Assembly: GCA_930367215.1 (NCBI GenBank)
Contig: OV884058.1
Location: forward strand, 217,972,208-218,036,207
Length of the DNA stretch: 64,000 nucleotides
Direction of reading: 5' to 3'
From: Pollenia angustigena
Taxonomy: Eukaryota > Arthropoda > Insecta > Diptera > Polleniidae
The notes under the pieces were generated by a model. The model worked only from the letters and a program-made list of their open reading frames with translations, was not told the DNA's origin and did not search any database. The position numbers and the translations under genes are program-made. This document shows, piece by piece, positions 54,826 through 63,804 of the stretch; position 1 is the stretch's first letter, and each line of letters begins with the position of its first letter.

Positions 54826-55073
54826 AGTTACGTCCTTACCACAAAACTATAACTACCGTCCATAAAATGTAGGGTGACAACAAAATATTAAATTACATTT
54901 TCATTCCCACATTTTATGGAGTGCAACGTAAGCAGTTTTGCGAACGTTGCATAGCTTAAAAATATTTTAAAATAAAAGTTTAAGTAGTCTTAAGATTCAA
55001 TTAAAATAAAGAAGTACGTTCTTAAGAACGTCGGAAAAACCAAAAAATAAATTTTTTGTTTTAATACATTTCT
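54826..55073 (+). repeat. 5' LTR
   Basis: The 248-bp repeat starts AGTTACGTCC and ends ATACATTTCT. It matches 61164-61410 except for one A in an A run and one or two T/G changes near its right end. It contains an inner palindrome GTACGTTCTTAAGAACGT. Confidence 0.95.
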
Positions 55074-55090
55074 GGCGCCCAACGTGGGGC
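55073..55090 (+). other. Primer binding site for tRNA-Lys
   Basis: TGGCGCCCAACGTGGGGC directly at the LTR end is the exact complement of the 3' end of animal tRNA-Lys (the Lys-1,2 type), the primer known for gypsy. Confidence 0.9.
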
Positions 55091-55253
55091 ACGAAAGGAA
55101 CCTTTTCTGAAGAAAAGATAATATTGGAGCAGAAGTTTCATAAAAACCAAATATTTGAGTTGTACTTATATAAAAGCAAATATTTCCTTTATACAAGTTA
55201 AGCATTCTTAAAAATAAATAAATAAACAAATAATTTAATATCAAGTGAAACTC

Positions 55254-56375
55254 ATGAACCGAAAAGACACTTTTGACAACAACCGAAAAATCAACATGGA
55301 GGAGGAACTACAACAAAGAGTCGTAGAATTGGAAACTATTCTTAAGCAACAAGAATTAAAAATTAACTTACAACAGCAGCAGCTTGAACAACAATTACTG
55401 CAAATTAATACTCAACAGCAGCATGTACACCAAAGTCAATTGCAACAAGTTAATGTACATCAACAGGAAGAACCAGTTCAAGTGCAGCAGGGAATTGTTT
55501 TTCAACCTGACCAAATTGTAAGGGAATTTAGAAGCATCAAACCTTTAAATGGAAATCATAATATAAGACAATTTATACAATCAGTGGAATCAACAATGGC
55601 TTTAGCTGTTAATAATCAGGCTTTGCTGGCATATGGGGTGAGAATAATTATAAATGAGAAGCTTGAAGGCAATGCAGGAAGGATAGTTAGAGAATTAGAC
55701 AATAATGCCACTTGGGAACAGGTAAAGGAAAAATTATTGAGCAGCCTACAATCAAGAAAGACGTATGCGGAGATATTCAACTTCTGTAGAAGTGTTAAAG
55801 TGAGTAACTTAAATGAACTTTTTGATATATTTATTAAGGCTAAATATGAAATTAATGAACTATATGAAGTAGATGTAAGAAAACCAATAGTCTATAGCCC
55901 AGCTTATGTGGACAGAGATTTAGTAGACCTACTAATGGAGAAAATTGATGGACCGATAAGAGCCCATTTAGATGAACATGAAACATTGAATAATATAATC
56001 ACAAAATATACAAAATTGAAACTTTTATATGATACTAGAGCTATAGCTTTTGCTCACAGAATTGATCTTAGAAACAGACAAAAATCAAGTTACAATAAAC
56101 CCTTTGCTGATGTTAAGACAAACAATGGTTATCGTACACCTAAGGAAAATTGGCAAAATTTGAGGTCAAATAATTTCCAAAGCCAAAATGGCAGATTTCA
56201 AAACACAAACAATAATTTTGGGACCGATAACATTCAACAATTAGATAGAAATTTTAGAAGTTCAGGTCAGGGCTTAAATTATAATATACATCTAGGGCAT
56301 CAGAATATGGGTAATCGTCAGACAAGATCTAACCAAACCAGAAATTATAACCAAAGTAGACAACAAACATATTAA
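55254..56375 (+). CDS. gag: Gag of the gypsy-type LTR element
   Basis: Structural particle protein, intact for about 373 codons. The upstream in-frame codon at 55245 is GTG; the first ATG is 55254, and ATG 55296 (MEEELQQRV) is an alternative start. N-terminus: a Gln-rich coiled coil ('LETILKQQELKINLQQQQLE'). Middle: a capsid-like region ('FRSIKPLNGNHNIRQFIQSV', 'LLSSLQSRKTYAEIFNF', 'DLVDLLMEKIDGPIRAHL'). C-terminus: Asn/Arg/Gln-rich basic tail without a CCHC knuckle, as in 297 and 17.6. It is normally followed by pol in a shifted frame; here the gag stop is followed within about 15 bases by the LINE. Confidence 0.85.
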   Translation: MNRKDTFDNNRKINMEEELQQRVVELETILKQQELKINLQQQQLEQQLLQINTQQQHVHQSQLQQVNVHQQEEPVQVQQGIVFQPDQIVREFRSIKPLNGNHNIRQFIQSVESTMALAVNNQALLAYGVRIIINEKLEGNAGRIVRELDNNATWEQVKEKLLSSLQSRKTYAEIFNFCRSVKVSNLNELFDIFIKAKYEINELYEVDVRKPIVYSPAYVDRDLVDLLMEKIDGPIRAHLDEHETLNNIITKYTKLKLLYDTRAIAFAHRIDLRNRQKSSYNKPFADVKTNNGYRTPKENWQNLRSNNFQSQNGRFQNTNNNFGTDNIQQLDRNFRSSGQGLNYNIHLGHQNMGNRQTRSNQTRNYNQSRQQTY

Positions 56376-56751
56376 GCAACAAAATACATACATTTCGGTT
56401 TGTGCTTTGTTGTGATACAGACGTGTATTTTAGCCCCGCATACAATTTGAACTATTAATTAATCACATTTGATTTTGTAATCTAAGCAGCGAATGGACGC
56501 TTAAAAAAAAAACAAAATAATATATTTTGTTAATTAAATTATTTAACATAATAGTGAACAATTTAAAACGATCAAATTAAATAAAATAAATCAGTAAAAA
56601 TATATATGTACGTATGAATGTTTATACATGTGTATACATATTCTGAAAAAAACATTTAAATTCTGGTTTTTCTTTTGTTGTTGTAAAATACAATAAATAA
56701 TAAAAATATTAAAGCAAAGCAAAACGGTGAAAAACAAAAACAACTCTTTGC

Positions 56752-58269
56752 ATGAGTACAAACAGTGAAACAACACTAAGACAAAATGAAAGAAACGTGT
56801 ACGTTTTAGTTAATGCAAATGAAAATAATGCAGAAATAAATAAAACCAAACAAAACAATATTAACTACCTAACGGCTAAGCCAATTACTCGAACACGTTC
56901 CCTCTCACCCTCGGTATTTACACAAACGGTGGATAGTGACTCATTAAAAAAACTACAACAAGATTTGGTGACAAGTGTTGCCAGGCCAGCAAGTATTGCC
57001 GTGACGTCAAAAACAAATTTAGTGGGCAATGATACCATGAACTTAAACACAAATGCAATGGAAAACCCCCCTGTAAAAAGTTGTCAAAAGCCTACAGTAC
57101 AAGTTGGTATGGACAGGTACATAACAGTGCTTAAACGGGGACGCAGCCCTACCTCTGCAGCAGTTGCTTCGGCCTCAAAAGTACCATCTTTTGATAAAAT
57201 AAATACACAAAATCGTTTCGCGATTCTGGAGGATGAATCCTCTGAAGCACCAAACGTCATTAAATCGTCTAAGCCACCCCCGATATACCTTAGAGAGCAA
57301 AACTCTAATGAGTTAATAAAAAGTTTAATTTCGGATATAGGTGAAAATTCCTTTTATGTAGCTGCAATAAAGCGCGGTATCATTAACGAGACTAAAATAC
57401 AGGTGAATCACGAGGATGATTTTCGAAAGGTAATTACAAGATTTGAGACTCTGAATAAAAACTTTTATACGTATCAACTGAAGAGCAGTAAAGGTCTTCA
57501 GGTAGTAATCAAGGGCATAGACTCATGCGTAGACCCAGGGGAAATTAAAGCTTTTTTGGAAGAGAAGGGCTTTAAAATCAAAAACGTAACAAATATCAAA
57601 AATAGGGAAAAAAATCCCCAACCACTATTTCGAGTGGAGCTTGAACCCGGCGACGTTAAGCTCAAAAAAAATGAAACGCATCCAATTTATAATTTGAAAT
57701 ATATTCTGTACAGAAGGGTAACTATTGAGGAGCCGCACAAAAGAAATGGTCCTGTTCAATGTCTAAACTGCCAGGAATTTGGCCATGCTAAGGCATACTG
57801 CTACTTACCCCCTGTTTGCGTAGTATGTGGTGAATTACATGGAACAGTTCTTTGCGACAAGTCTAAAACCGACCCCAACGTAAAAAAATGTAGCAACTGT
57901 GGCGGTAATCACACTGCCAATTATAGAGGATGCCCTGTATATACTATCGTCAAGCAGTCGGTCGGACCGAAAACTAATCCCCCTCAAATGCAGGTAACAA
58001 ATCAGGTTAACACAAATGCAATTCAAGCCCCCCAGCCTAGTAATAACAGAACCTCTTATGCTAACGTCCTAAAATCAAACCATGAGCCAATGCAAGGTGC
58101 CTCGCCAAGTAATGATGAAACTCAATTTTCTAATTTAAGTCGTTTAGAAAAAACCATGGAAACATTAGTGCAAACAGTAAATAATTTTACGAACACAATG
58201 GGTAATATGATGCAGGAAATGCTTAGAATGCAATCGATGTTATTGCAAGCTGTACTTAACAAACCATGA
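56752..58269 (+). CDS. Jockey ORF1: Gag-like zinc-knuckle protein
   Basis: 505 residues from ATG 56752; binds element RNA. The N-terminal third is low-complexity and Asn/Thr/Ser-rich. Residues of about 220-325 form the domain that precedes the knuckles in Jockey-type Gag proteins ('LQVVIKGIDSCVDPGEIKAF', 'YILYRRVTIEEPHKR'). Three zinc knuckles follow: 'CLNCQEFGHAKAYC', 'CVVCGELHGTVLC' and 'CSNCGGNHTANYRGC'. The C-terminus is Asn/Gln-rich with a helical end. The stop TGA (58267-58269) overlaps the ORF2 ATG as ATGA. No defects are seen. Confidence 0.9.
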   Translation: MSTNSETTLRQNERNVYVLVNANENNAEINKTKQNNINYLTAKPITRTRSLSPSVFTQTVDSDSLKKLQQDLVTSVARPASIAVTSKTNLVGNDTMNLNTNAMENPPVKSCQKPTVQVGMDRYITVLKRGRSPTSAAVASASKVPSFDKINTQNRFAILEDESSEAPNVIKSSKPPPIYLREQNSNELIKSLISDIGENSFYVAAIKRGIINETKIQVNHEDDFRKVITRFETLNKNFYTYQLKSSKGLQVVIKGIDSCVDPGEIKAFLEEKGFKIKNVTNIKNREKNPQPLFRVELEPGDVKLKKNETHPIYNLKYILYRRVTIEEPHKRNGPVQCLNCQEFGHAKAYCYLPPVCVVCGELHGTVLCDKSKTDPNVKKCSNCGGNHTANYRGCPVYTIVKQSVGPKTNPPQMQVTNQVNTNAIQAPQPSNNRTSYANVLKSNHEPMQGASPSNDETQFSNLSRLEKTMETLVQTVNNFTNTMGNMMQEMLRMQSMLLQAVLNKP

Positions 58270-60923
58270 ACTGTTTAAAAATTTGTTTTTGGAACGCAAA
58301 CGGCATCCGCCAACATAAAAATGAATTAGAATACTTTCTTAAAAATAAACAAATTGATGTCATGATGATTTCTGAAACTCATTTGACCTCAAGAAGTACG
58401 TTTAAAATAAATGGTTATATACTATATGATACCAAGGACCCTCGAGATAGAGCTTGTGGAGGTTCTGCCATTTTAATAAAGGCCCGAGTCAAACACTACC
58501 TAATGTGTGATCATCGTGAAGATTATCTCCAGGCAACGAACATTTGCGTTGAGGAATTAAATAGAAACCTAATAATTTCATCGTTATACTCCCCGCCTAG
58601 ATTTTCAATATCGGAGGACCAATATTGTAAATATTTTAAATCATTAGGACCGTGTTTCCTAGCCGCTGGCGATTATAACGCTAAACATACCCTCTGGGGG
58701 TCGCGACTTATAACACCAAAGGGTCGTGTTTTATTTAACACAATTTCTAAAATGGATTTAAATGTGGTAGCGAGCGGACAACCAACATATTGGCCCACTG
58801 ATCATCAAAAAATTCCAGATGTCATCGATTTCGGCGTGGTTAAAAACATACCCATAGAAACGATTCGTGTTGAAGCCTCCCTAGATTTATCTTCCGACCA
58901 CACACCTACAATTGTTACTATAATGAACCCCAATAGAATTGTACCTCCGACGACAGCTACGCAAATTAATTGGTTAAAATATAAAAAATATCTCAGTACC
59001 CATTGCACAGAAAATATTGCGCTCAGTACACCGGATTATGTAGATCGCTCTATTGACAATTTTGACAGTTTTCTGAAACTAGCTGTTCAACATTCCAATA
59101 TTGCCCCCAAAAAAACAAAAACTATTAAAATATATTCCACAAATGTCGAGCATCTTTTGTCTGAAAAAAGGAGGGCTCGAAGAGAGTGGCAATTGCACAG
59201 ATCCCCTCAACTTAAGAACTTACTTAAAGAGTGTACAAAAAGACTAACAAAGTTACTGCAGACTAAGAAAACGGCTTCTCTGGAAAAATATCTTAAGGAA
59301 CTTGATGCAACCCCACAATCAAACTACTCATTATGGCGTGCAGCTAGAAATCTCAAAAGGCCAGTTGTCTCTAAACCACCATTAAGAAACTTGAATGGAA
59401 GTTGGGCAAGAAATGATGTTGAAAAAGGAAATCTGTTTGTCAATCATTTAAAAAACGTATTTACCCCAAATATATCTCACGATATTGCGGTCGAGTTACC
59501 ACCTGTTGCTGCTAGAGCAGCTGTTCCGCTAAGATTTGAGATAAGAGAAATCGAAAAAGCTATTTGTGATTTAAATCCCAAGAAGGCTCCTGGTTTTGAT
59601 AAGATCAGCAACAAAATGCTTTTAGAGCTACCCAGCATAGCAAAGAAAATTATTCTTTTAATTTTTAATGCCATTTTACGCCTTGAATACTATCCTCAAA
59701 AGTGGAAGGTCTCCTTAGTCACCATGATACCTAAACCTGGAAAGGATCACACAAAAGTTGAGTCATATAGGCCTGTAAGCTTACTTTCTAATATATCAAA
59801 GCTGTTTGAGAAGCTGTTAGCGTCAAAATTAACCCCAATTTTAAATGATAATAGATGTATTCCTAACCACCAATTCGGCTTTAGAAGAGAACACAGCACA
59901 ATTGAGCAAACCCATCGTATAGTAAACGCAATAAGAAAAGCCTTTGAAGAAAAAAAATATTGTTCCGCTCTCTTCATCGATGTTTCTCAAGCTTTCGATA
60001 AAGTCTGGCATGAAGGCTTATTACATAAATTGAAGCTAAACTTACCAGTAACCACACACAAGCTGTTAGAAAGCTACTTAGTCGGTCGAAAGTTTATTAT
60101 TAAAGAAGGTGATTATTTAAGCTCTCCTCAGCAAATTGACGCTGGAGTCCCTCAGGGAAGCATCCTGGGCCCACTTTTATACTTAATATATACCTCGGAT
60201 ATGCCAACAAACAACTACACACAAACTTCAACATTTGCTGATGATACAGCTTTTCTGAGCGTGCACGAAAACCGTCAAGAAGCATCTCGATACCTACAGG
60301 ATCATATATTTCAACTCGAACTATGGTTAAAGCAATGGAGGATAGAGGTCAATGAGCAAAAATGCGTACATATAACATTCACCTTGCGTCGGGAATCATG
60401 CTCCCCTATTAAAATCAATAATCAAATAATACCTCAAAATTCGCATGTAAAATACCTCGGTATTCATCTAGATCGCCGTTTAACGTGGAAAAGCCATATA
60501 GAGGCAAAATTAACTCAAATGAAACTAAAAGCCATCCAAATTCATTGGCTTATTGGAAGAAACTCTGTCCTTAGTCTCGACTGCAAACTTCTTCTTTACA
60601 ACTCCATCTTAAAGCCAATCTGGTGCTATGGTATTCAGTTATGGGGCACTGCCTCGGCCTCTAATATCGAAAAAATTCAAAGGCGCCAAAATAAACTACT
60701 TCGAATAATCACAGCTGCCCCTTGGTATGTTAAAAACTCAAATATTCACAAGGATCTCAATGTTCCATTAGTTAAAACTATGATTACGAAATATGCAGTA
60801 AAATACTTAAAAAGGCTCGAATTGCAACCGAACCCACTAGCACGAAATATTTTAAATGATAGCGGCCACACTCGCTTAAGAAGAAGAGACACTGCGGCAC
60901 TTGTCCAATTAGATGAGCGATAA
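58266..60923 (+). CDS. Jockey ORF2: APE endonuclease - reverse transcriptase
   Basis: 885 residues, close to the usual length for Jockey (about 900). Endonuclease: 'LKICFWNANGIRQHKNEL', 'ISETHL' with the metal-binding Glu, 'AAGDYNAKHTLWGS', 'DLSSDHTPTIVTI'. Reverse transcriptase: 'MIPKPGKDHTKVESYRPVSL', 'ALFIDVSQAFDKVWHEGL', 'GVPQGSILGPLLYLIYTSDM' and the catalytic 'STFADDTAFLS'. The C-terminal segment 'IHWLIGRNSVLSLDCKLLLY' and 'YGIQLWGTASASN' matches the fragment at 40080-40520. It starts at ATG 58266, overlapping the ORF1 stop (ATGA), which suggests re-initiation after termination. All catalytic motifs are present, so it could be active. Confidence 0.95.
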   Translation: MNCLKICFWNANGIRQHKNELEYFLKNKQIDVMMISETHLTSRSTFKINGYILYDTKDPRDRACGGSAILIKARVKHYLMCDHREDYLQATNICVEELNRNLIISSLYSPPRFSISEDQYCKYFKSLGPCFLAAGDYNAKHTLWGSRLITPKGRVLFNTISKMDLNVVASGQPTYWPTDHQKIPDVIDFGVVKNIPIETIRVEASLDLSSDHTPTIVTIMNPNRIVPPTTATQINWLKYKKYLSTHCTENIALSTPDYVDRSIDNFDSFLKLAVQHSNIAPKKTKTIKIYSTNVEHLLSEKRRARREWQLHRSPQLKNLLKECTKRLTKLLQTKKTASLEKYLKELDATPQSNYSLWRAARNLKRPVVSKPPLRNLNGSWARNDVEKGNLFVNHLKNVFTPNISHDIAVELPPVAARAAVPLRFEIREIEKAICDLNPKKAPGFDKISNKMLLELPSIAKKIILLIFNAILRLEYYPQKWKVSLVTMIPKPGKDHTKVESYRPVSLLSNISKLFEKLLASKLTPILNDNRCIPNHQFGFRREHSTIEQTHRIVNAIRKAFEEKKYCSALFIDVSQAFDKVWHEGLLHKLKLNLPVTTHKLLESYLVGRKFIIKEGDYLSSPQQIDAGVPQGSILGPLLYLIYTSDMPTNNYTQTSTFADDTAFLSVHENRQEASRYLQDHIFQLELWLKQWRIEVNEQKCVHITFTLRRESCSPIKINNQIIPQNSHVKYLGIHLDRRLTWKSHIEAKLTQMKLKAIQIHWLIGRNSVLSLDCKLLLYNSILKPIWCYGIQLWGTASASNIEKIQRRQNKLLRIITAAPWYVKNSNIHKDLNVPLVKTMITKYAVKYLKRLELQPNPLARNILNDSGHTRLRRRDTAALVQLDER

Positions 60924-61151
60924 ACACCTATAAAAGTGAACAGAACCCGCGATGAACAAAATTTTTGTCTGGCACTGGCAGGACAAAAAATAATATTAGG
61001 TTAAGATTTGATTAATTATTGTTAGTTCATATTTAATATATGAAGATTCAATAAATAAATAATGAAAAAAAAAATTTTGATGATAGGAATTAAGAGATTT
61101 TTGTTCGTATATATATATTAAGAAAAGGCAAAATTCGGGAGAATTTTAGCT

Positions 61152-61163
61152 AAAGGGTGGAGG
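61152..61163 (+). other. Polypurine tract of the LTR element
   Basis: AAAGGGTGGAGG lies directly before the 3' LTR start AGTTAC and would prime plus-strand synthesis. Its presence shows that the 3' end of the LTR element is complete. Confidence 0.85.
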
Positions 61164-61410
61164 AGTTACGTCCTTACCACAAAACTATAACTACCGTCCA
61201 TAAAATGTAGGGTGACAACAAAATATTAAATTACATTTTCATTCCCACATTTTATGGAGTGCAACGTAAGCAGTTTTGCGAACGTTGCATAGCTTAAAAA
61301 TATTTTAAAATAAAAGTTTAAGTAGTCTTAAGATTCAATTAAAATAAAGAAGTACGTTCTTAAGAACGTCGGAAAACCAAAAAATAAATTTGTTGTTTTA
61401 ATACATTTCT
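61164..61410 (+). repeat. 3' LTR
   Basis: The 247-bp repeat is nearly identical to the 5' LTR and is followed by the CGCA duplication at 61411-61414. Confidence 0.95.
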
Positions 61411-61414
61411 CGCA

Positions 61415-62395
61415 CGCTGCTGCCTTAAATATAATAAAAATCAATGAAGACAAACTTTTTTTGCAAAAACAGCGAGAACCTGGCAGACCAGGCTCTTTGA
61501 CAGGAGTGGATTACAATTTATGTCGAAGAGAAGAAAGAACGAAATCGCGGTTATTAGCAGAAAGAAACAGACAGCTAAACTAAAACACCAGTCATATCAC
61601 CAAATTCAAGTTTCGCATTAGATTCGTCATCCATCAATTTCGTTGAAAATCACCAAGATCATAGTCAACAGACTTCGGAAGAAAGTGTATTGTATTTGCA
61701 AAAAAAAAGGACACAAATATTTTCTTTGTCCAAAACTTGTAGCTGCCCTTGATAGATGCCAGTTGAGCAACACTTGAAGCACTTGGGAAGAATGTAGACA
61801 ATTATATAATAAATAAATCTACCATGCAAAGAAAAAAAAAACACAGATGAGAAAAGAACGTGCCGAAAAAATAAAAGCAGATTTTGAAAATAATGTTCCT
61901 GAAATGGTCACTATTCATTGGGATGGGAGGGAAATTATTGCACCCAATAAATGCAAAAAATTTTAAAAAACAGCGACTTCCAATTGTAATCGCGTATGAA
62001 AATAAAGAGAAACTTATTGCAGTACCTAAATTAGATCATGCAAGTGGAAAAGAGCAGGCTGCAGCTATATTGAATGCAATAAATGAATGGCATATCTCCG
62101 ATAGAGTTCTAATTATGTGCTGTGACACCACAGCTTCTAACACGGGTCGCTTTAATGGTACATGTGCGCTACTGGAGCGATCACTAGAAAGGAAACTTAT
62201 TTTATTTGCAGACATCATGTGTACGAGTTAGTGTTGAAAACTGTATTCGAAACCAAAATCCCTCAAGTCACGGTTAGCGCTGATGTACCGCTCTTTAAAA
62301 AGCTGAAAAACAATTGGAAAAATATAATTCATAGCAATTTTCAAAGTGGTTCCTCTATTTCAAACCAGCATTTTCAACCATCGCAGATTTAGAAA
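61415..62395 (+). pseudogene. Unclassified transposase-like gene, copy B, 3' part
   Basis: It continues 54825 after the LTR element. Segments are 'QREPGRPGSLTGVDYNL', 'LPIVIAYENKEKLIAVPKLD', 'LIMCCDTTASNTGRFNGTCA' and 'CRHHVYELVLKTVFETKIP'. Copy B keeps the presumably original ASNTGRF where copy A has ASSTDRF, and 'KKLKNNWKNI' where A has a Cys. Frames change near 61580, 61960 and 62205, and the gene ends at the dispersed repeat. Confidence 0.6.
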
Positions 62396-62443
62396 TTGAT
62401 TAGCTTTTATCTCTTATGTATATTATACATATATAAAACAGGA

Positions 62444-63025
62444 TGTATGTAACGTATGGACTCCAAAACGGCTGGGCCGATTTTGATGAAATTTACAGGG
62501 AATCTTCAGAATATTCAGGCGGGTGACACTGTTAAGTGTCATTGTATTGATTTTTGCGGCCGGAGGGGCGATTTTTTCTTTAAAATAATCGCGATGGTCC
62601 AACTTAGATTTATACGAAAAGAACATTTTTTTTCGAATTAACTAAAATCAGAAAACGGCTCCATCGATTTGACAAATTTTTCTTTCGAATGTTCGTATTA
62701 ATCCGTTGTAAGTTTTCATCGAAATAAAAATTTACCACACCTACATTTACGCCCACTTTTTCTATTAAGCGCATAACTTAGAACGGCTTGACCGATTTGG
62801 ACGATTTTTTCTTTAAAATAGTCCAACTTAGGTTTTTACGGAAACAAATTTTACCCCGCCCACTTTAACGCCCACTTTTTTCGATTTACCTAAAATCAGA
62901 AAACGGCTCCATCAATTTGACTAATTTTTCTTTCAAATGTTCGTATCTTTTTAACGGATTTTAAAAATCGAACGCAAACATTTTTCTTTATTTGGACAGG
63001 ATGACATCTGTCGGGTCAGCTAGTT
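62444..63025 (-). repeat. AGCTGACCCGACAG dispersed repeat, copy in B (inverted)
   Basis: Counterpart of 52665-53315, with a different first segment ('TTGCGGCCGGAGGGGCG') and small deletions. It ends CTGTCGGGTCAGCTAG. Confidence 0.75.
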
Positions 63026-63110
63026 GTCTATAAGTTTTCAAGCACACATTTTGAACTTTAAATAAAGATGGCCCATCTTTAGGCCTTACAAAAACCATTC
63101 AAATTTTCAT

Positions 63111-63540
63111 AAGGGCTAGATTACACTATCTAACAAGTCTTACGTATTCCATAATACTTTGTGAGATAGAAATCTAATTAGTTTTGTTGAGATTGTCAAA
63201 AACACTAATTTAATATGACAGTTTGTGTTCACACCATCACACAAAGTATAAACACTCACACATGAAATAAAATCCGACACTGATCCAATAAAAAGTTGTT
63301 GCGAAATGGGAATTTAGCACATTTTAACGAAACCTTGATAATTAATTTTTGAATCCCAAGAAAAACTTTGAAAAGTATTATTGTTTAGAAATTTTTAGAA
63401 AAAAACGTATGGGATGTCAAACTTTTTTTCATAACACTTGTCATTTTCGTGACACATTGCATTCACACTATCACACTTTGTCATATTACTTGAGTTTTTG
63501 ACATGTATTAATACAAAGTATAATAGTGTAATCTAGCCTT
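63111..63540. mobile_element. AAGGCTAG MITE, copy in B
   Basis: Counterpart of 53401-53822 within copy B. The right end ATAGTGTAATCTAGCCTT is a better match to the left TIR than that of copy A. Confidence 0.85.
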
Positions 63541-63804
63541 AAGCAAAAATTCATTTATAGTTTTGAGATGTTACATTTGCTGGGTTCAGTAGTTTATAAT
63601 AGTATTTTATTTGATTTTTGTTTTTCGTTTGCAGGTCTTGTGTTTTTTATCTTTTTGTGTCTTTTATACTAAAAATAAACAAATAAACATTTAATCGTAA
63701 CATATTTTATAAAATAAGTGAAAACTGAGAGAAAGACAAGACCAAAAAATGCATGATAAATATGCAACATCTAGTTGAATTCTTTAAAACACCAACGTTC
63801 GAGT

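Larger units (their letters stand above)
56389..61074 (+). mobile_element. Full-length Jockey-clade LINE
   Basis: 5' UTR of about 360 bp, beginning near CATTTCGGTTTGTGC (exact start inferred), then ORF1, ORF2 and a 3' UTR of about 140 bp ending in a short poly(A) at 61065-61074. Both ORFs are intact. No target-site duplication was found: sequence after the tail (TTTTGATGATAGG) does not match sequence before the 5' end (GCAACAAAATACATA). Confidence 0.85.
54826..61410 (+). mobile_element. Gypsy-type LTR retrotransposon, gag only, carrying a Jockey LINE
   Basis: In order: 5' LTR (54826-55073), tRNA-Lys primer site (55073-55090), gag (55254-56375), a complete Jockey LINE (about 56389-61074), 89 bp with a polypurine tract (61152-61163), and 3' LTR (61164-61410). 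LTRs start AGTTAC, and the 4-bp duplication fits the gypsy/297/17.6 group. No protease, reverse transcriptase, integrase or env of the LTR element exists. The two LTRs differ at only two or three positions by eye, so insertion is recent. Confidence 0.9.
54087..63804. repeat. Tandem duplication, copy B, interrupted by an LTR element
   Basis: Without the insertion (54826-61414) this copy is about 3.13 kb and follows copy A throughout, ending at GTTCGAGT. It preserves the ATG of the transposase-like gene that copy A lost to a stop, so the two copies carry different lesions. Confidence 0.95.

Noticed and set aside
58266..60923. The intact ORF2 as pol of the surrounding LTR element
   Set aside because: Its endonuclease is APE-type and its RT motifs (FADD, GVPQGSILGPLL) are of the Jockey LINE clade; there is no protease, RNase H or integrase of LTR type.
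4163..63025. Helitron origin for the AGCTGACCCGACAG repeats (one end reads CTAG before T)
   Set aside because: No proper 3' hairpin before CTAG and no consistent A/T insertion edge could be shown; left unclassified.
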